Below, one piece after another: positions 11,701 through 24,059 of a DNA stretch of 64,000 nucleotides. Every line of letters starts with the position of its first letter. Position 1 is the stretch's first letter. The stretch covers positions 539,572,389 to 539,636,388 of the forward strand of contig NC_077227.1 of NCBI RefSeq assembly GCF_027887165.1. Direction: 5' to 3'. The DNA comes from Monodelphis domestica (taxonomy: Eukaryota; Chordata; Mammalia; Didelphimorphia; Didelphidae). Made by a program: the position numbers and the translations under genes. A model generated the notes under the pieces. That model worked only from the letters and a program-made list of their open reading frames with translations, ran no database searches and was not told where the DNA came from.

Positions 11701-12764
11701 AAAAACCCCTTTCACTTGATCCCCCCCAAATCCTCTCAAATCCTCTAAAATACCATCTTGTATGTACTCTTTCACAAAAAATAAAGCTCCCAAATTCTTA
11801 AAAACAGCCTACGTTAATTGTCTGTACTTTACCACTTTTCAACTATTTATATTCTGGCGTCTGATCTCATCACTCAACTGAAGCTGTCCTCCAGAGTTGT
11901 CAATAATCTCTCAAAGGTGATGATGTATTTTTTAATCTTTTTCTTTCTTAATTTCTCTACAACATTATTGACAATTCTTTCCTTCTATATGCTCTGGAGC
12001 ATTTAATATTATTGTCACACATTCCTACCAGATATTCTTTCATTACTGGACTTTCATGACACCTCCCATTTCTTCTGCTATCTCTCCCACCTCTCCACAG
12101 TTTCCCTTGCTAAGTCATCATCCATGTCATGCCCACTAATAGGGAAAATATTCCCTGATTCTGTTTTGGACTGAACTCTTTTCCTTCTCTATGTGCTTAG
12201 GGACCTCATAAGCATGCCTCAGAGTAATGGTCATCTCTGTGTTGATAACAATCATATTCATATACCTAGCTATAGTCTCTCTTCTGAGCTCCAATTCCAG
12301 CTCCCCAACTACAAATCTCATTAGTTCCTGGCCCCGGCCCTGACCCATCCCCATTCCAGGTTTCTCTTTTTCTTTTGCACTCACTGCTCTCCTTTGAGTC
12401 ACCCTGGTTTACTTCCTTGGGGTCAAACTTGTTCCTCAGGAGTAAGCATCCCCCATGCCTCCCTCCTTATATTACAGTTGCCATTTCCACTTGGGATAAG
12501 AGGAATATATTTTGCCACACAGCTACCATTCATCACCTTTCTCCTGGACTCTTATTGTATCTGCATCGTCTCTTCAAACCATCTTCCACTCAGCTGCTAA
12601 AGTTTCTTATGACACAGGTATAACAGTGTCATTTAGACTCCAGGGGTTCCATTTTACCTCTAAGACCAAATAGAAAGGCTTCTAATTTGGCATTTAAAGC
12701 CCATCGCTACCTGGCCTCAGCCTACCTCTTTAATTTCCTCCATACTATTCTCCTGCTCTTAAGC

Positions 12765-12960
12765 TTGAAGTCAGGAAAACCTAAATTCCAATCGGGCACC
12801 AAGCACTTCCTGTGTGTCCCCTCTGCCTCTGGGTCCTCAACTGTAAAATGAGGATAATACTAGCATGTACATGCCAGGCCACCTTGAAGATCAAATGAGA
12901 TCCTATTTATAAGGCCCTTTGCATGGTGTCTGGCACCTAGTAGGCTCATTTCCTTCCTTC
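12765..12960 (+). mobile_element. MIR-type SINE inside the L2 copy
   Basis: It contains CTCAACTGTAAAATGAGG, GATCAAATGAGATCCTATTT and GCATGGTGTCTGGCACCTAG, the core and tail of MIR-type SINEs. L2-like sequence lies on both sides. Confidence 0.72.
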
Positions 12961-13285
12961 CTCACCCTCCATGCTCCATCTTCTCCATGCCTTTGCCTTG
13001 GCTGCCCCCAGGTCCAGATTGCACATTCTCTTTACCTCCGCTTATTAGAATCCTTGATCTCCTTCAAGAATCAGTCAAACGCCTCCTTTTGCAGGAAGCG
13101 TTTTCTAATTCCCCCTCGACTGCTGGTGTTCCTCTCTAAATTACCTTGGGGAGTGCCCCCTCTGGGCCAAATTGTACTTGGTTGGTTGGGTGCCCCAGAG
13201 CACCCTTATCCTGGGTTCAAGGTACTTTGCTTTATTTTATACTCTTAAAAACTAGCTCACAAGCTCCCCCAGGGGTATTTCATCT

Positions 13286-14485
13286 TCATATTCAGTCAGT
13301 TGACATTAGCTCAGATCATTTTTTTTGTCATAACATTGCAGGAACAATGATGACAAAATGTCACCAGGACCTGGGAGGGGCGGTGTCTTTCATGTTTGCA
13401 TACAACAGCAGTGGAAAAAGGCCCACACTAGCAGAGACACACCTAAGAAATGCAATATAATTGGTGACAGTGCACATACTTGTCCCTTCCCTTGGGGTAT
13501 CCTCTTGTCCCAGCTTTCCTCCTGGGTAGGTTGCTGCCCTAACCTCCTCCATTCCTCTTTGGAGTTGTTTGGTGCCTCTGCTGGGCCCTTGGGACCTGCT
13601 CTCTCCTAGGACATTCATGTTGGACAAGTCATTCTGTCACGATTGTGGAAAGGAAACAAGACTGACAGTTTGTGGGGGAAGGGGCCAACTGGGAGTGGCA
13701 GTGGGGTCTTGTGACTAGCACTGGCTTCCTGCTGGCTGGGGATGGACTTCCGGGTATCGGGGGAGAGAGGAGCTTGTTCAGCCCAGTCTGGAGTGGCATG
13801 CTCTTCTTGGTTCAGCCCGAAGACACAGGCTTCTGAAGGTTGGAGTTCTTGTTTGCTTTCTGTCTATTGCTAAGATTATGAATTAGAACAAGAGTAGACG
13901 AGAGTGGGACAAACCCTCCGCCAGCCTCTAGAGCCTGGCCCTATACTCTGAAGCTAAGGAAAAACTCCAATTCCAACTGGATTGTTAAACTTTATATTAT
14001 TTGAATTCGCAGTCAGATAAGTGGACTATCTTTTCTGGTCATAGAGGGAGCTGAACTTCAGTTTCAGTCATTTAAAGACAAACCGTCCTTATTGGACCCC
14101 TGCTGTTTCCTCTCAGCAGGGGGTATCTCCCTCCTTTGCCTCATCAAGCAATATACCCTCTCTCCCCTCTCTCCTCCATACCCTGCTACAAACCTCCCAT
14201 ATTATCCCCATTTTTCCAATCCTATTTCCTTTCCCAATAAATATTACACAAGGTACCAAAGATCATATGTGGGTGCCTGGAGCGGGGCAAGGTCAAGAGA
14301 GAGCAATTCCCTCATGTTCTGATTTTGTCTTTTCTAGCTGGCTTTTTTTAGGGCTACAGAGGAATTCCTTCAAACTAGCTTAAACTTTTTAAAGGCCTTA
14401 GGAAGTGACATCTTTTCTATAATGTCATCAAGATTATGAAGGAAATTCTTCACATTTCTGAAGGTATAAAAGGGGGAGGAGAAAG
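13286..14485. other. Intergenic, nothing recognised
   Basis: Moderately GC-rich sequence with short open frames on both strands. None resembles a known protein and no repeat block is recognised. Confidence 0.45.
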
Positions 14486-14489
14486 AGAA

Positions 14490-14735
14490 CATATATTTGA
14501 TATACATCTACAATGTGCCAAGAACCTCATATTTTTTCATCTGATCCTCTCAAAACCCTTGGAGGTAAGTGCTATTATTATCTCAATTTTACAGTTGAAG
14601 AGTCTGAGGCAGACAGATTAAGTGACTTAATCTAGGAACAACTAGTCAGTATCTGAGGCAAGATTTTAGCTTTGGGTTTTCCTGATTCTCAGCCCAGTGC
14701 CTTATCCACTAGACCATTTAGCTGTTTCAGACAGG
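14490..14735 (-). mobile_element. MIR-type SINE
   Basis: The reverse strand shows the usual blocks. On the plus strand these read CTCAATTTTACAGTTGAAGA, then AAGTGACTTAATCTAGG, then CAGTGCCTTATCCACTAGAC. This is nearly a full copy. Confidence 0.8.
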
Positions 14736-14959
14736 TGGTAAAGAAGCACAAACCCTTCTTTATACTTTAGTTACCTTGGTCCAAGTCCAAAGGGGGCACA
14801 TCTTTTATAAGCTTAAAGTTGTCTATTCTAAAATCTGAAGGACCTGAGATATGTCATTGTATTTGCTCCCTGCCTATTCATTATGTCTTGTAATTTCATC
14901 AAGTGGGTTGGGGGAAGAGAAAGCTGATTCAGTCCATCAGGGATCCCTCAGCACCCTTT

Positions 14960-15122
14960 TGCTACACATATTTATTTTGTATGTACACCCCCCCATGTAT
15001 TTTCCCCAGTGTAAGCCCCTTGAAGTCAGTGACTATTGCACTTTAGACTTCATATCACTGACTGGTGCCTGTTAATAGTGCCTGGTACATAGTAGGGGCT
15101 TAAGAAGTACTTATCAATTAGC
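14960..15122 (+). mobile_element. L2 3' tail
   Basis: AAGCCCCTTGAAGTCAGTGA followed by GTGCCTGGTACATAGTAGGG is the conserved 3' end shared by L2-type LINEs and the SINEs they move. Confidence 0.65.
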
Positions 15123-18100
15123 TAAAATATTGAACAAGACAATGCCAAAGGCAGGTCACTACCACTTTCTATAAGACACCTTTCTCCAGGTTGGCATCTG
15201 GGAACTACTTAAAAACTCAATGGCTTTATAATTCTATTAGAGTTAGGTCTTATAACATAGCTTCATTATTTTCTTCCAGGGAAAGGATTCTCAGCTTTAA
15301 TATTAATCATACATTAATGGAAGTAGAACAACTTAAAAGTAATATATATATATATATGAATGAATCTTGTATTGTCTTCCATTGTTTCCCTATGTTTACA
15401 TGTACACCTGGATATTAATGTGAATAAAAAGAACTGACTGCAATTTCTCTGAGAAAATAAGATTCTTTAATCAAAGATTTTTGTTGAAGTTCACAAAGTG
15501 TGCTTCAACATACTTCTCCTTGTGGCAGTAGTACTTTGAAGATCATCTAGCTAGTCTTATGCTGGCAACTATGGCAAATAGAAATTTGTGTTCTGTGAGC
15601 ATGTAAGAATGAATGATATTTTTTAGAGGAAAGAATGAGAATTAAAGAATTTCAAAGTTGGAAGGCATCTTGATTAAATTAAGAACAGAGTTTCCATGAA
15701 TAAAAAGGTACTAGTTACTCTGCTCTGATCATAGACTACATCTGGACCATTTTGTTCAATTCAGGAACACCAAGAAGCTGGAGAGTACTTAATCACTAGC
15801 AGTTAAGATGGTGAAGAACCTTGAATTCATGTTGTCTAAGGAATGATGCAAAAGACTAGACCTTGAAGAAGAGAATAATGGGAATTATGACAACTGTCTC
15901 CAAGTATTTGAAATTCTGTCAACCAGAAGAGACCTTGTTCTTTTATACTCTAGAAGGCAGGTCCAGTAGCAATAGATGGAAATTTCAGAGAGAAATTGAT
16001 GTACAATTCCAGGGGGGAAAAAAAAAACTTTACAAAACAGAATTGTATAAAAGTAGAATGCACCATTTTGGGAGGTAGTGTGTTCCTCCTCATTCCTAGG
16101 TATAATTGACTTCACCAGGGTAAATCATAGAGAAAGGAGATAGCCTTAACAGCACTTTCATCAGTGGGGGATAAAAGAACTGAAGAGTTATAATTCCTAG
16201 TCTATTCAAATCTTACAGCCTGAAGGGTTGGTTACATAACTTACTTCCACTCATTAATGGTAACACACAACAGAGAGAACACTGATTATAAGCTATGCAG
16301 CATCATAAAATTCCATTTTAAAACTAATTATTTCAGTCGTTTCTTCCACTAATATTTTAATCCAAGCAGCTAAATTGCTTACCTAGGATTTCACTCCTCC
16401 CTACCATATTTTCTTTTAGTGGAGTATTGCTGAACAGGAACTCAAACTATGTGCAAAGTTATTTTTACCAGTGAAACTTAACATGTTTAAAATTATGGGG
16501 ATAAAGGGTCTACAGCTTTAGGTTTTGAGTGACAAAAAAGATAGAAGATAAGGCACAGTATCCAATACTGGGGACAGGCACAAGATGGAAAGAATAAGTG
16601 GATACTAATTAACGGTATCTCAGCTATTAGAGGCATTCAGAAACCCAAAACAGGCCATCACAGATTTTTCTGATATTATGTGGACTTAAGTTGTTGGACT
16701 TGGTATTGGTCCAAAAATCTGAAGATTTTTTTGATGATGCCAAAGCAAGTATTCCATAGGAAAGAGGAATGTCATTGCTACCAAAGTTACTAAGAACCAA
16801 GTGAATGATTCTTCTGAAGGCCAAAGAATCCATGAACTAAAGTATGACTGGACATTCCTCTGTGAATTTACTACTCTGTAAAATATCTTATTTTTATGCA
16901 TATATCCATCCTTGTGGCTCATTTGTAAATTTTGACCACATTCAAGAGGATGCAAGAAGAAGACACAGTTCATCCCACTGATCATCTGAATGCTGCAATG
17001 ATATTCTATGGAATGATGTGACTATGCTGAGGGAATAGAAGCTGTTTTGCAACAATTAAAGATAGATAAAGCTTGACCAAATCTCTATTTGGAAAGAAAT
17101 CTAAAATACTCAAACTTTAAATATGAGATCAGTAGTTAAATTCCCTACTAGATGAAAAAGAAATATTACATTCACATTGATTTGCCTATATTTGGCACTT
17201 GCTTTAAATGAACTTTTTAAAAAATACTTTGTTTAAATAGATGTCCCTGTTTGTTGGGGAAAAGTTAAATGCTATAAATATGGTTTTTTTAGATGCAGTA
17301 AGTTTCCATTCATTCCCATCTTAGACTAGTTAAAATCATTTTCCTCTCAACAGAAAGAATCATTGTAAATATATTTCAAATGAATTAGCAAGAGGAAAAA
17401 AACTAACTTTAAAAAAATAACTCTTTAGAATTGTTTATCTTTGTTCTACATAAAATATAATGGAAATATAATGTGAGTGAACTGGCCTAAGGGCCATTAT
17501 TTCCAGCATGTGAAGATGGTTCCTGCTGCATTCTAGTAAACAGTGTAGCACCATGGGGATACTAGCTTCCAACCATGTATGACTCATTACAAAGGGATTG
17601 TCTTATTTGATGAAGAGTTCTCTAATTGGTTATTGAGTTTGCAGATCTGATAAGGGACTTTTAGTGGGATTCTATGAAGAGTTTTCAATTTGGCTGCTAA
17701 ATCAGAACTCAGTAGATATAGGAAAGGGAAGACTCATCCCTCTGCCTCTCTCTGTTTTGGCTTTAAACAGTGAGGATGGCTTTGTGCTGCATTCTGAGAG
17801 TGTGATGGAGTGAGGAGCACGACAGCTCCATTCTTACAGCCTCCATGCTTCTGGCAGTCCAAGTCATGACTATGACTATACAAGTCCTGAACCTGAAACT
17901 TTCCATGGGTGTGTCCAGGAAGTAATCTTGTGAGTTCTGGAAGACCCTGTGAGACCTTCCAAGCCTCAGAGGTTGAAGTACTCCTGGAATGACAATGGCC
18001 TGTCATTGGGGGCAGTGTCTACTTTGGAGAGTTCACCTGCCAACAGAAGATGGATTGGCCTGATTTTTCCAGCAGTGCTGCGAGTGATTATAGAGTACCT

Positions 18101-18664
18101 AGTCAGTGCTGAGGCAAAGCGTGAGCTATCTAATTAGCAGCATCACAAAGTTATTTCATGGTCTGATAAGAATTACATGTTAGACTCCCAATCAGTTGTA
18201 ATCATATTATTGTCATAAAATTGCTACCAAGACCTGTTTGTGCATGTTGTTATTCTCTGATGTTGAGTATTCTTTCTGCGTAAGAATAAATCACTGGATC
18301 CACATCTGATTCATTTTGTACACCGAGCACCTCTTTTACTTTCTCTTTTGGAGATACCCAGACATCAAATTGTATTTACCATCATCTGTGAAGAGTTTTT
18401 TTCAAACTAATGAGAGAAACAGGAGAATGTACTCCCCATAATTACAGGTCAGCCTTGCCTGAATGAAATCTATCACAATCACATGGCTAGTTAAAAGAAA
18501 GTGCAGATATCCCAGTTCTTGTTCTCCAAGGACCTTTTTCCTCTATGTTAGATAAGAATTCACTGTAATGACTGATGTGTGTCAGAGTAGGTGAGTGGTA
18601 TTTCCATGGAGGAAACACCATGTGATTGGACAAGGAAGTGAAGAATAAAACTAGCTACTACAGC
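15123..18664. other. Intergenic, nothing recognised
   Basis: About 3.5 kb of AT-rich unique sequence. A short TA run lies at about 15341-15356. Two overlapping minus-strand frames at 16627-16985 and one plus frame at 17949-18137 do not match a protein I know. Confidence 0.4.
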
Positions 18665-18875
18665 TGAAGAATAATGTGGTGTGTATGGTGAGGTGGTTTT
18701 GGAGCCAAAATAACTGGCTGCCAAGTCCCATCCCTGCTACTTATTACTTGTATGACTTAGAGCAAGTTGTTTATCTTCTCAAGGCATCAGTTCCATTATC
18801 TATAAGATGAGGGCATTGGACTAGATATCGAAGGTCTTTTCCATCTTCAATTCCTATAATTCTGTAAATCTAGAG
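18665..18875 (+). mobile_element. THER1/MIR-type SINE
   Basis: It shows TGTATGACTTAGAGCAAGTT, then ATCTATAAGATGAGGGCATT and GGACTAGATATCGAAGGTC. The GGACTAGAT block is typical of the THER1 branch. Confidence 0.72.
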
Positions 18876-19139
18876 TTATAGGTGAGACTCTAAATTTTTT
18901 GTTTTAATGAGTGAATCACAATAATTCCTGAAATCAATCATTACTATTCTCTCTTCAAAGTCATACCCTAGTCTAAATGTACAACTACCGAAGTCCTATT
19001 TCTTTATTATCACAATTTGACCTTTTGAGGTTAATATCAGAGAGGTGAACTTCACCCTCTTACCAAATGTTCCTTGGTGTTAATAAGACAAAATAATGGT
19101 CTAGAAGGGCTAGAGTTTTACTAGCCAAATATAGTAATT
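18876..19139. other. Intergenic, nothing recognised
   Basis: Short AT-rich stretch between a SINE and an L1-like fragment, without further recognisable content. Confidence 0.4.
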
Positions 19140-19630
19140 AATTTTCTTTTTAAATACATATTATTGGTAACTTTTTATATCATCTAAATTTTCCCTTAAA
19201 TCTTTCCTTCCTTTCACCTTCCTGAAAACCATCTCTTACAATAAAGTTTTCTTTAAAGAAAGGAAAAGTCAACAAAACCTGCCATTAAGTTTCTATAAAT
19301 GAAAAAATATACACATTTTCCATAACCATGGATGACCTATGTTGCAAAAAAGTGGGGGAGAGGTTTTCTCATTTCTCTTGAGGCCATGTTTGTTCTTAAA
19401 TTTTGCAACATTCTCTTTTGATTGTTTTGTGGATCTTAGATTGTTATGGTCACTGTGCTTGTTGTTTTCTTGGTTTTACTTCTCTCACCACCAGTTCATG
19501 TTAGTCTTTTCCAAGCATATTATTTCTTATAGTTTTTGCCACTTTCCTTCTTCATTCTTTCCATGGTTTGGATATTATTTTTGTATGTTGACTCTATTAC
19601 AGTATAGAATAGTGAAGAAAAAACCCTATT
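19140..19630 (-). mobile_element. Older L1-like 3' end
   Basis: The plus strand contains AGTGGGGGAGAGGTTTTCTC, a GTTTTGTGGATCTTAG block and a CACCAGTTCATGTTAGTCTT block. These fit the reverse strand of an old marsupial L1 3' region. The 122-codon frame over it (19339-19707) is not a gene. Confidence 0.5.
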
Positions 19631-19891
19631 CTGTGTGCTATAATACTAAATGTATATTGTCATCAAGTTTAGTGCAAGATCCTTTTGTCAAGATGTTAAA
19701 CTACTAGTCATCAGAAGAAATAATACCTTAGATTTCAGAGCTGGATCAAAAGGAAACAGAAGAATTGGAAATCACTGAAATTACGAGTTCATATTTGTCT
19801 TTGTTGTAAGAGCCCTAAATCTAAATTTGGTTGTGAATATATTGTGTTGCTTTTCCACTTCATTTAGAAATGCTATTTAAAATTTCTTCTG

Positions 19892-21290
19892 GGGCAACCA
19901 GATGGTACAGTGAATAGAGAACTGGGCCTAGGGTCAGAAACACTCTCCTGAGTTCAAATCTGGCCTGACACCTATGAGATTTAAAATGGTGAAGCCCATA
20001 AACTGTAGTGAGTTAAAATGGTGGAAGATATAAATTGTGATAGATATAAGAGAGGGTGAGTAAATTTTACCACAGAAAATATGTTTCACTACAGTGTCTT
20101 GGTTTTTAAATCAAATATAAGGTGGTCACCAGGGAAATATTCCCAATTATTCAAATACCCAAGTCAACTGGGTTTTTTAGAGATTTAAATTAATACAAAT
20201 GTGGAATTAAAGAAAAGAGAGAAAGAGTAAGAAAGGAATAAGTATGAAGGGCCTCAAGCCAATATGGCCTAGACCTGAGTCTTAAGAGAGAAATCAGTCA
20301 GTTTTTTAACACCACAAGATCTGTCTAAGCAAGGATTCTAGTGACACCAGGCCAGCTCTATCTCAGCTGACTTCACCAGAGAGCCTTCCAGCCAGATACT
20401 GTTCCAAAGGGCCTCTCTCCAGAGCCTCCAGAGGGACAGAGTCCCCTTAGAGGAGCTCCAGCAAGACCTCCTTAGAGATTGTCCTCCAAGAGCTTCCCTT
20501 CTCCAGAGCCTCTCTCAAGAGATTCTTCCCAAGCAATCCTCATCAGAGATCCTCCAAAAGGATTTCTCCAAAAGGATATATACTCAATAGATTCTGCTTT
20601 TTCTTATATAGGGGTTTTTCTCCCGTGTCACCTCCCCTAAGACCCTACATCTACCAATCACTGTAGATGCTTTCCAAAGGAAAGCCCATCTAAATTCCTG
20701 CTAAGTCGACCAATCTCCTCAGTATGTCTGAATCAGAAAAAATGCTGCTGTGTTGACCAATCTCAGTAAGTCTGAACCAGTGAAAACACAGCTGAGTCAA
20801 CTAATCTCATCAAGAGAAAACTTGCCCGACCCTTTTAGGTACCTAGCATCCCATTGTATCAATTCTAAAAACAGGCCTGGCTCAAAGAATCCTTGCCTTA
20901 TTATAAGCATGGGTCCAAGTACTTTCATTGTTTAGCAAGGAGTTTTCTCTCCTAAAGCAGTCTTAAGTACAGTTGGAGTAGAGGTCCTCCCATTTCTGAT
21001 CCTGGCGAGTTCTCACATCAAAATGGGGAATGTTTCTCAGTAGGGAATTTGTTCCAATTAAGAATTCCCCGATGAGGAAAATTTTAACATTCACAAGTCT
21101 GAGAGATTTCAAGATTTACACACTTCCTGTGTGACCCTGGGCAAGTCACTAAACCTGTTTGCCTCAGTTTCCTCATCTATAAAAATGAACTGAAGAAGAA
21201 AATGGCAAACCACTCCAGTATCTTTGCCCAAAAAATAAATAGCCCAGATGGAATCACAAGGAGTCGGGCATAACTGAAACAAATGAGCAA
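19892..21290 (+). mobile_element. MAR1-type SINE split by a solo LTR
   Basis: The first half (19892-19974) has GGGGCAACCAGATGGTACAG and AGTTCAAATCTGGCCTGACA. The second half (21122-21290) resumes at CACTTCCTGTGTGACCCTGG and ends with AATGGCAAACCACTCCAGTA and CGGGCATAACTGAAACAAAT. The halves join in the normal SINE order across the inserted LTR. Confidence 0.85.
19975..21121 (-). mobile_element. Solo LTR, family A copy 1
   Basis: On the minus strand the LTR starts TGTAAATCTTGAAATCTC and ends TTTAAATCTCA. It has a TATA-like CTATATAAG box (around 20604-20611) and an ATTGG box upstream of it. It aligns by eye along its length with 44223-45324. The 6-bp flanks CACCTA and CACTTC fit a worn target duplication. 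No internal retroviral sequence remains, so it is a solo LTR left by recombination. Confidence 0.78.
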
Positions 21291-21299
21291 CAACATTCT

Positions 21300-21512
21300 T
21301 GGGGGGCAGTTTGGTAGGTGACTCAGTGGATTGAGAGCCAGGTCAGAAGATGGTAGGTCCTAGTTTCAAATCTGGCCTTATACACTTTCTGTCTGTGTGA
21401 TCCTGGGCAAGTTGCTTTACCCCCATTGCCCAAGTCCTTACCTCTCTTCTACTTGGGAACCAACACATAGTATTCTAAGACAGAAGGTAAAGGTTTAAAA
21501 AATAAAATAAAA
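21300..21512 (+). mobile_element. Marsupial tRNA-derived SINE (SINE1 type)
   Basis: It starts near GGGGCAGTTTGGTAGGTGAC, carries GTGTGATCCTGGGCAAGTTG and ends with AGACAGAAGGTAAAGGTTT and an A-rich tail. Confidence 0.83.
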
Positions 21513-22083
21513 TTTCTACACCTATAACATATATGTAAGTATATATTTGAAGAAAAAATATATTTAAATATATATACAGACAAAATAGAATTCAGTGGCT
21601 CCCTTTTCATATTCTGTCACCTTTCCATAGACACCAATAAGAAATATTTTCTTCTCTTTTGCCATTAATTTGTCTATGGAAACTCGGAAAACTTGGGCTC
21701 TTGCCTATAAATCAAGAATATAATGGCTTTATGCAAAACATATTAAAGTATGTAAAAATCTTCCATATGTGCTATTTTGGAATGCAAATGAACACAAGAT
21801 TCGGAATTCAAGTTCCTTGCCTTCAAGCAGCTAAGAACTACTATGCCAAATTAACATCCTTTCTGTGCTACCATTTCATTGGCAGTATTTTCTGAACTTT
21901 GGTCCTTTTATTACTTAAATTTAGTCTTAGAAACAGCCAAGCCCAGTGTTTTCAACATGGAGCCACTTGCCTTTCTGACTGTTTTTCTGTCTCAGTACAA
22001 TGCTTGGATGTGAAACTCAGTAAAAGGGAAAAAAGGTTGATGTGGCTTACGTCAGCCTGTTGGACTGATTTAACTTGATACAG
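21513..22083. other. Intergenic, nothing recognised
   Basis: AT-rich sequence. A 78-codon frame at 21659-21895 has no resemblance to a known protein. Confidence 0.45.
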
Positions 22084-22321
22084 GGCAGCTAGTGAAGGGG
22101 TGAGCGAGTAGACTGGGCTAGGGCCTGAAGTCAGGAAGGCTCATGCATTCAAATCCCACTTACCAGTGGTGTGACCCTGAGCAAGTTGCTTCACCCTACT
22201 TGCCTCACTGCTTCCTCTGTAAAGTGAGCTGCAGAAGGAAATGGCTAACACTCCTCTCTTTGCCTGCAAAACCCCAAATGGTGTCCCATTTGGTAGAGGT
22301 AGAAATACCTGAACAACAAAA
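22084..22321 (+). mobile_element. MAR1-type SINE
   Basis: It contains GTGTGACCCTGAGCAAGTTG, GCAGAAGGAAATGGCTAACA and a GCAAAACCCCAAATGG block, which is the MAR1 order. It ends CTGAACAACAAAA. Confidence 0.82.
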
Positions 22322-22429
22322 ATCGGATGCAGCCAGAGCCAGTAACTGTACAAACCCGAAGTCACAAGTGACGTGTGGCTCTAAAGCAATAAGATCTCTC
22401 TTGTAAGTTTATACATGAAAATCAGTTGG

Positions 22430-22608
22430 GGCAGGCCAGTTAGGAGGCTTAGTGGGGTGAGAGCCAGCCCCAGCGGGGGAAAGCCCTGGGTTCAGATTTG
22501 GCCTGAGACCTTTCCTAGCAGTGTGCCCACTGCCTAGCCCTTGCTGCTCTTCTGCCTTGGAACCAATACACAGTGTTGATTCTAAGATGGAAGAGAAGGG
22601 TTTAAAAC
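22430..22608 (+). mobile_element. Marsupial tRNA-derived SINE (SINE1 type)
   Basis: It starts GGGGCAGGCCAGTTAGGAG and ends with CAGTGTTGATTCTAAGATGG and AAGGGTTTAAAAC. The middle box region is shortened. Confidence 0.78.
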
Positions 22609-22749
22609 AATCAGCTGAATCCCTTTTTTGGGTAAGTCATTCAACCAGTGACTATAAAGCCATGTGTGTCCTTCCTGCTGTCCTTTGAGTCACACTAATG
22701 TAGACATTTAAGTTGGGGAGAATATCACACGCAGCCCTTGTGTGGTTGG

Positions 22750-22950
22750 ATATGACAGGGTGGGGTGATGCAGGGTGCTGCAGGGAGCCCTGGCTCTGAA
22801 GTGAGTAGGGAGACCCGAGTTCCAGTGCTGGGCCACTTTCTGTACAGCTGGGCCTAGGCCCTCAGCAGTCCAGGACTCCATTTTCTCTCCTGTAAAGGGA
22901 GGGGATCAAATGAGATGCCATCTGAGACTTGTTCAAGCTCTAAATTAGTG
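22750..22950 (+). mobile_element. Degenerate MIR/THER1-type SINE
   Basis: Only the later blocks are clear: CTCTCCTGTAAAGGGAGGGG and GATCAAATGAGATGCCATCT. The head is poorly conserved. Confidence 0.5.
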
Positions 22951-24055
22951 ATGGATGATTTTACTCTGATGAAGTCAAACATTCCCACCAAAGATCAGCA
23001 GTGACCTTCCTGCCTCAGGTTGAAATTCCATCCCTTTTGATCCTCCAGACATTAAAAAAAGTTTATGATAGACTTGTCACTTGAAATTCTAGGAGAGCTT
23101 CCAATTTCACAAATCATAGCCATATATAAAATAATGCTAGTTTTGGAGTTGAATAATGTCTTTTTAAAACGCAGGTAATATGATAGGAACCTTTTCATTC
23201 ATGAAGAGAAAGCAAAGCCCCCTTTCAGACTTAGGTTGACTGAGACCCTCTGTGAAAGGCGGGAAATGAAAGAGAAAGACCTCGCCCACTGTCCTTCCTC
23301 TCCCCATTCATCTACATGGGAGAAGAGAAGAGAGGAAGAGTCGGAACCCCAGAGCGCCTTAGGAGTTTAGAACACTAATCATCGGCTGGTCTTTGGAGAA
23401 CATACGTTGAGAAGTCTCATCGAATGCTCACTGTAAGCTAGGACGAACTATCAGACAGCTCAGCCCTGGATCTGGGAGAAGAGTCCAAAGAAAACGGCTC
23501 ACCGTGAGGACCTCTTCTTTGTTCTAAAGAGCTTCATCCCTGGGGCTACCTGAGAGCGTTCAGGGAACTTGGCGGCGACGTCTTCTTTCGCTGGTCCTCG
23601 ATCTTCTGCCTTTTCTAAAACAAAACAAAACGGAGACCCGCTGAAAGCTGAAAGCATGACTGGCAGAACTTACTCTTCCATAGCGGAAACAACCCATGAT
23701 TTCAGCTAAGTCAGAAGCTGGAGACTGTTTTGAAGAACTGCCAGTGGTCCCACGGCTTAAGCCAAACTCAAGGCGCTTCCATTTCTTCAGCCACTACTAC
23801 TTGTGATCTGGAAAAGACAGTCCTTGCCTACAAAGGCTTTGTCATTATTCAATGACTTAATGTCATAAATGGCTCTGGTTATGTTGATTGAAAGGACACT
23901 AAAGAACACGGGCTTATAAAGCAGCCTTATCTCTTTCCTATTACAGTCAAACTAGATTACCTGCCATTCAGACCACCTGACCTTATTAAAACTACCTACT
24001 CTATACAACCTAAAGACCATAGGACCTTCCTCTCTTTATTGAAAATGAGACATTT
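22951..24055. other. Unique region with a CpG-containing patch
   Basis: No repeat recognised. The part from about 23340 to 23660 has more CpG than the AT-rich surroundings and includes the possible exon listed separately. Confidence 0.4.
23503..23614 (-). other. Candidate exon of unknown gene
   Basis: The minus strand has a strong acceptor (pyrimidine-rich GTTTTGTTTTGTTTTAG) just before 23614 and a donor ACG/GTGAGC at 23503/23502. The 112 bp between them is open in exactly one frame (36 full codons, two spare bases at each end). The other two frames have stops. The peptide begins KAEDRGPAKEDVAAKF and has a basic stretch FRTKKRSS near the end. Several codons contain CpG, unlike the flanks. 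I do not recognise the protein. It could be an exon of an unannotated gene or lncRNA on the ID2 strand, or chance. No partner exon was identified. Confidence 0.28.
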
Positions 24056-24059
24056 TATG

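Larger units (their letters stand above)
11030..13285 (+). mobile_element. L2 LINE, long degenerate copy with nested insertions
   Basis: Pyrimidine-rich coding-strand blocks follow the L2 order: a reverse-transcriptase part (TCTGATCTCATCACTCAACT with an ACCAATGACC-like region near 11860-11915), TTTGGCATTTAAAGCCCATC near 12690, and the 3' part with CTTTGCCTTGGCTGCCC near 12990 and CTCCTTTTGCAGGAAGCG near 13083. It is interrupted by an L1 3' end (11359-11700) and a MIR-type SINE (12765-12960). No frame stays open. Confidence 0.7.

Noticed and set aside
16627..16985. Overlapping minus-strand frames as a processed pseudogene
   Set aside because: No parent protein recognised and no poly(A) or target duplication seen.
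17949..18137. Faint likeness of GLIFPAVLRVIIEYL to a histone H2A core
   Set aside because: Too short, spacing wrong, and no other H2A block nearby.
19339..19707. 122-codon hydrophobic plus frame as a membrane protein
   Set aside because: It lies in AT-rich, T-rich L1-like DNA, which yields Phe/Leu-rich frames by chance.
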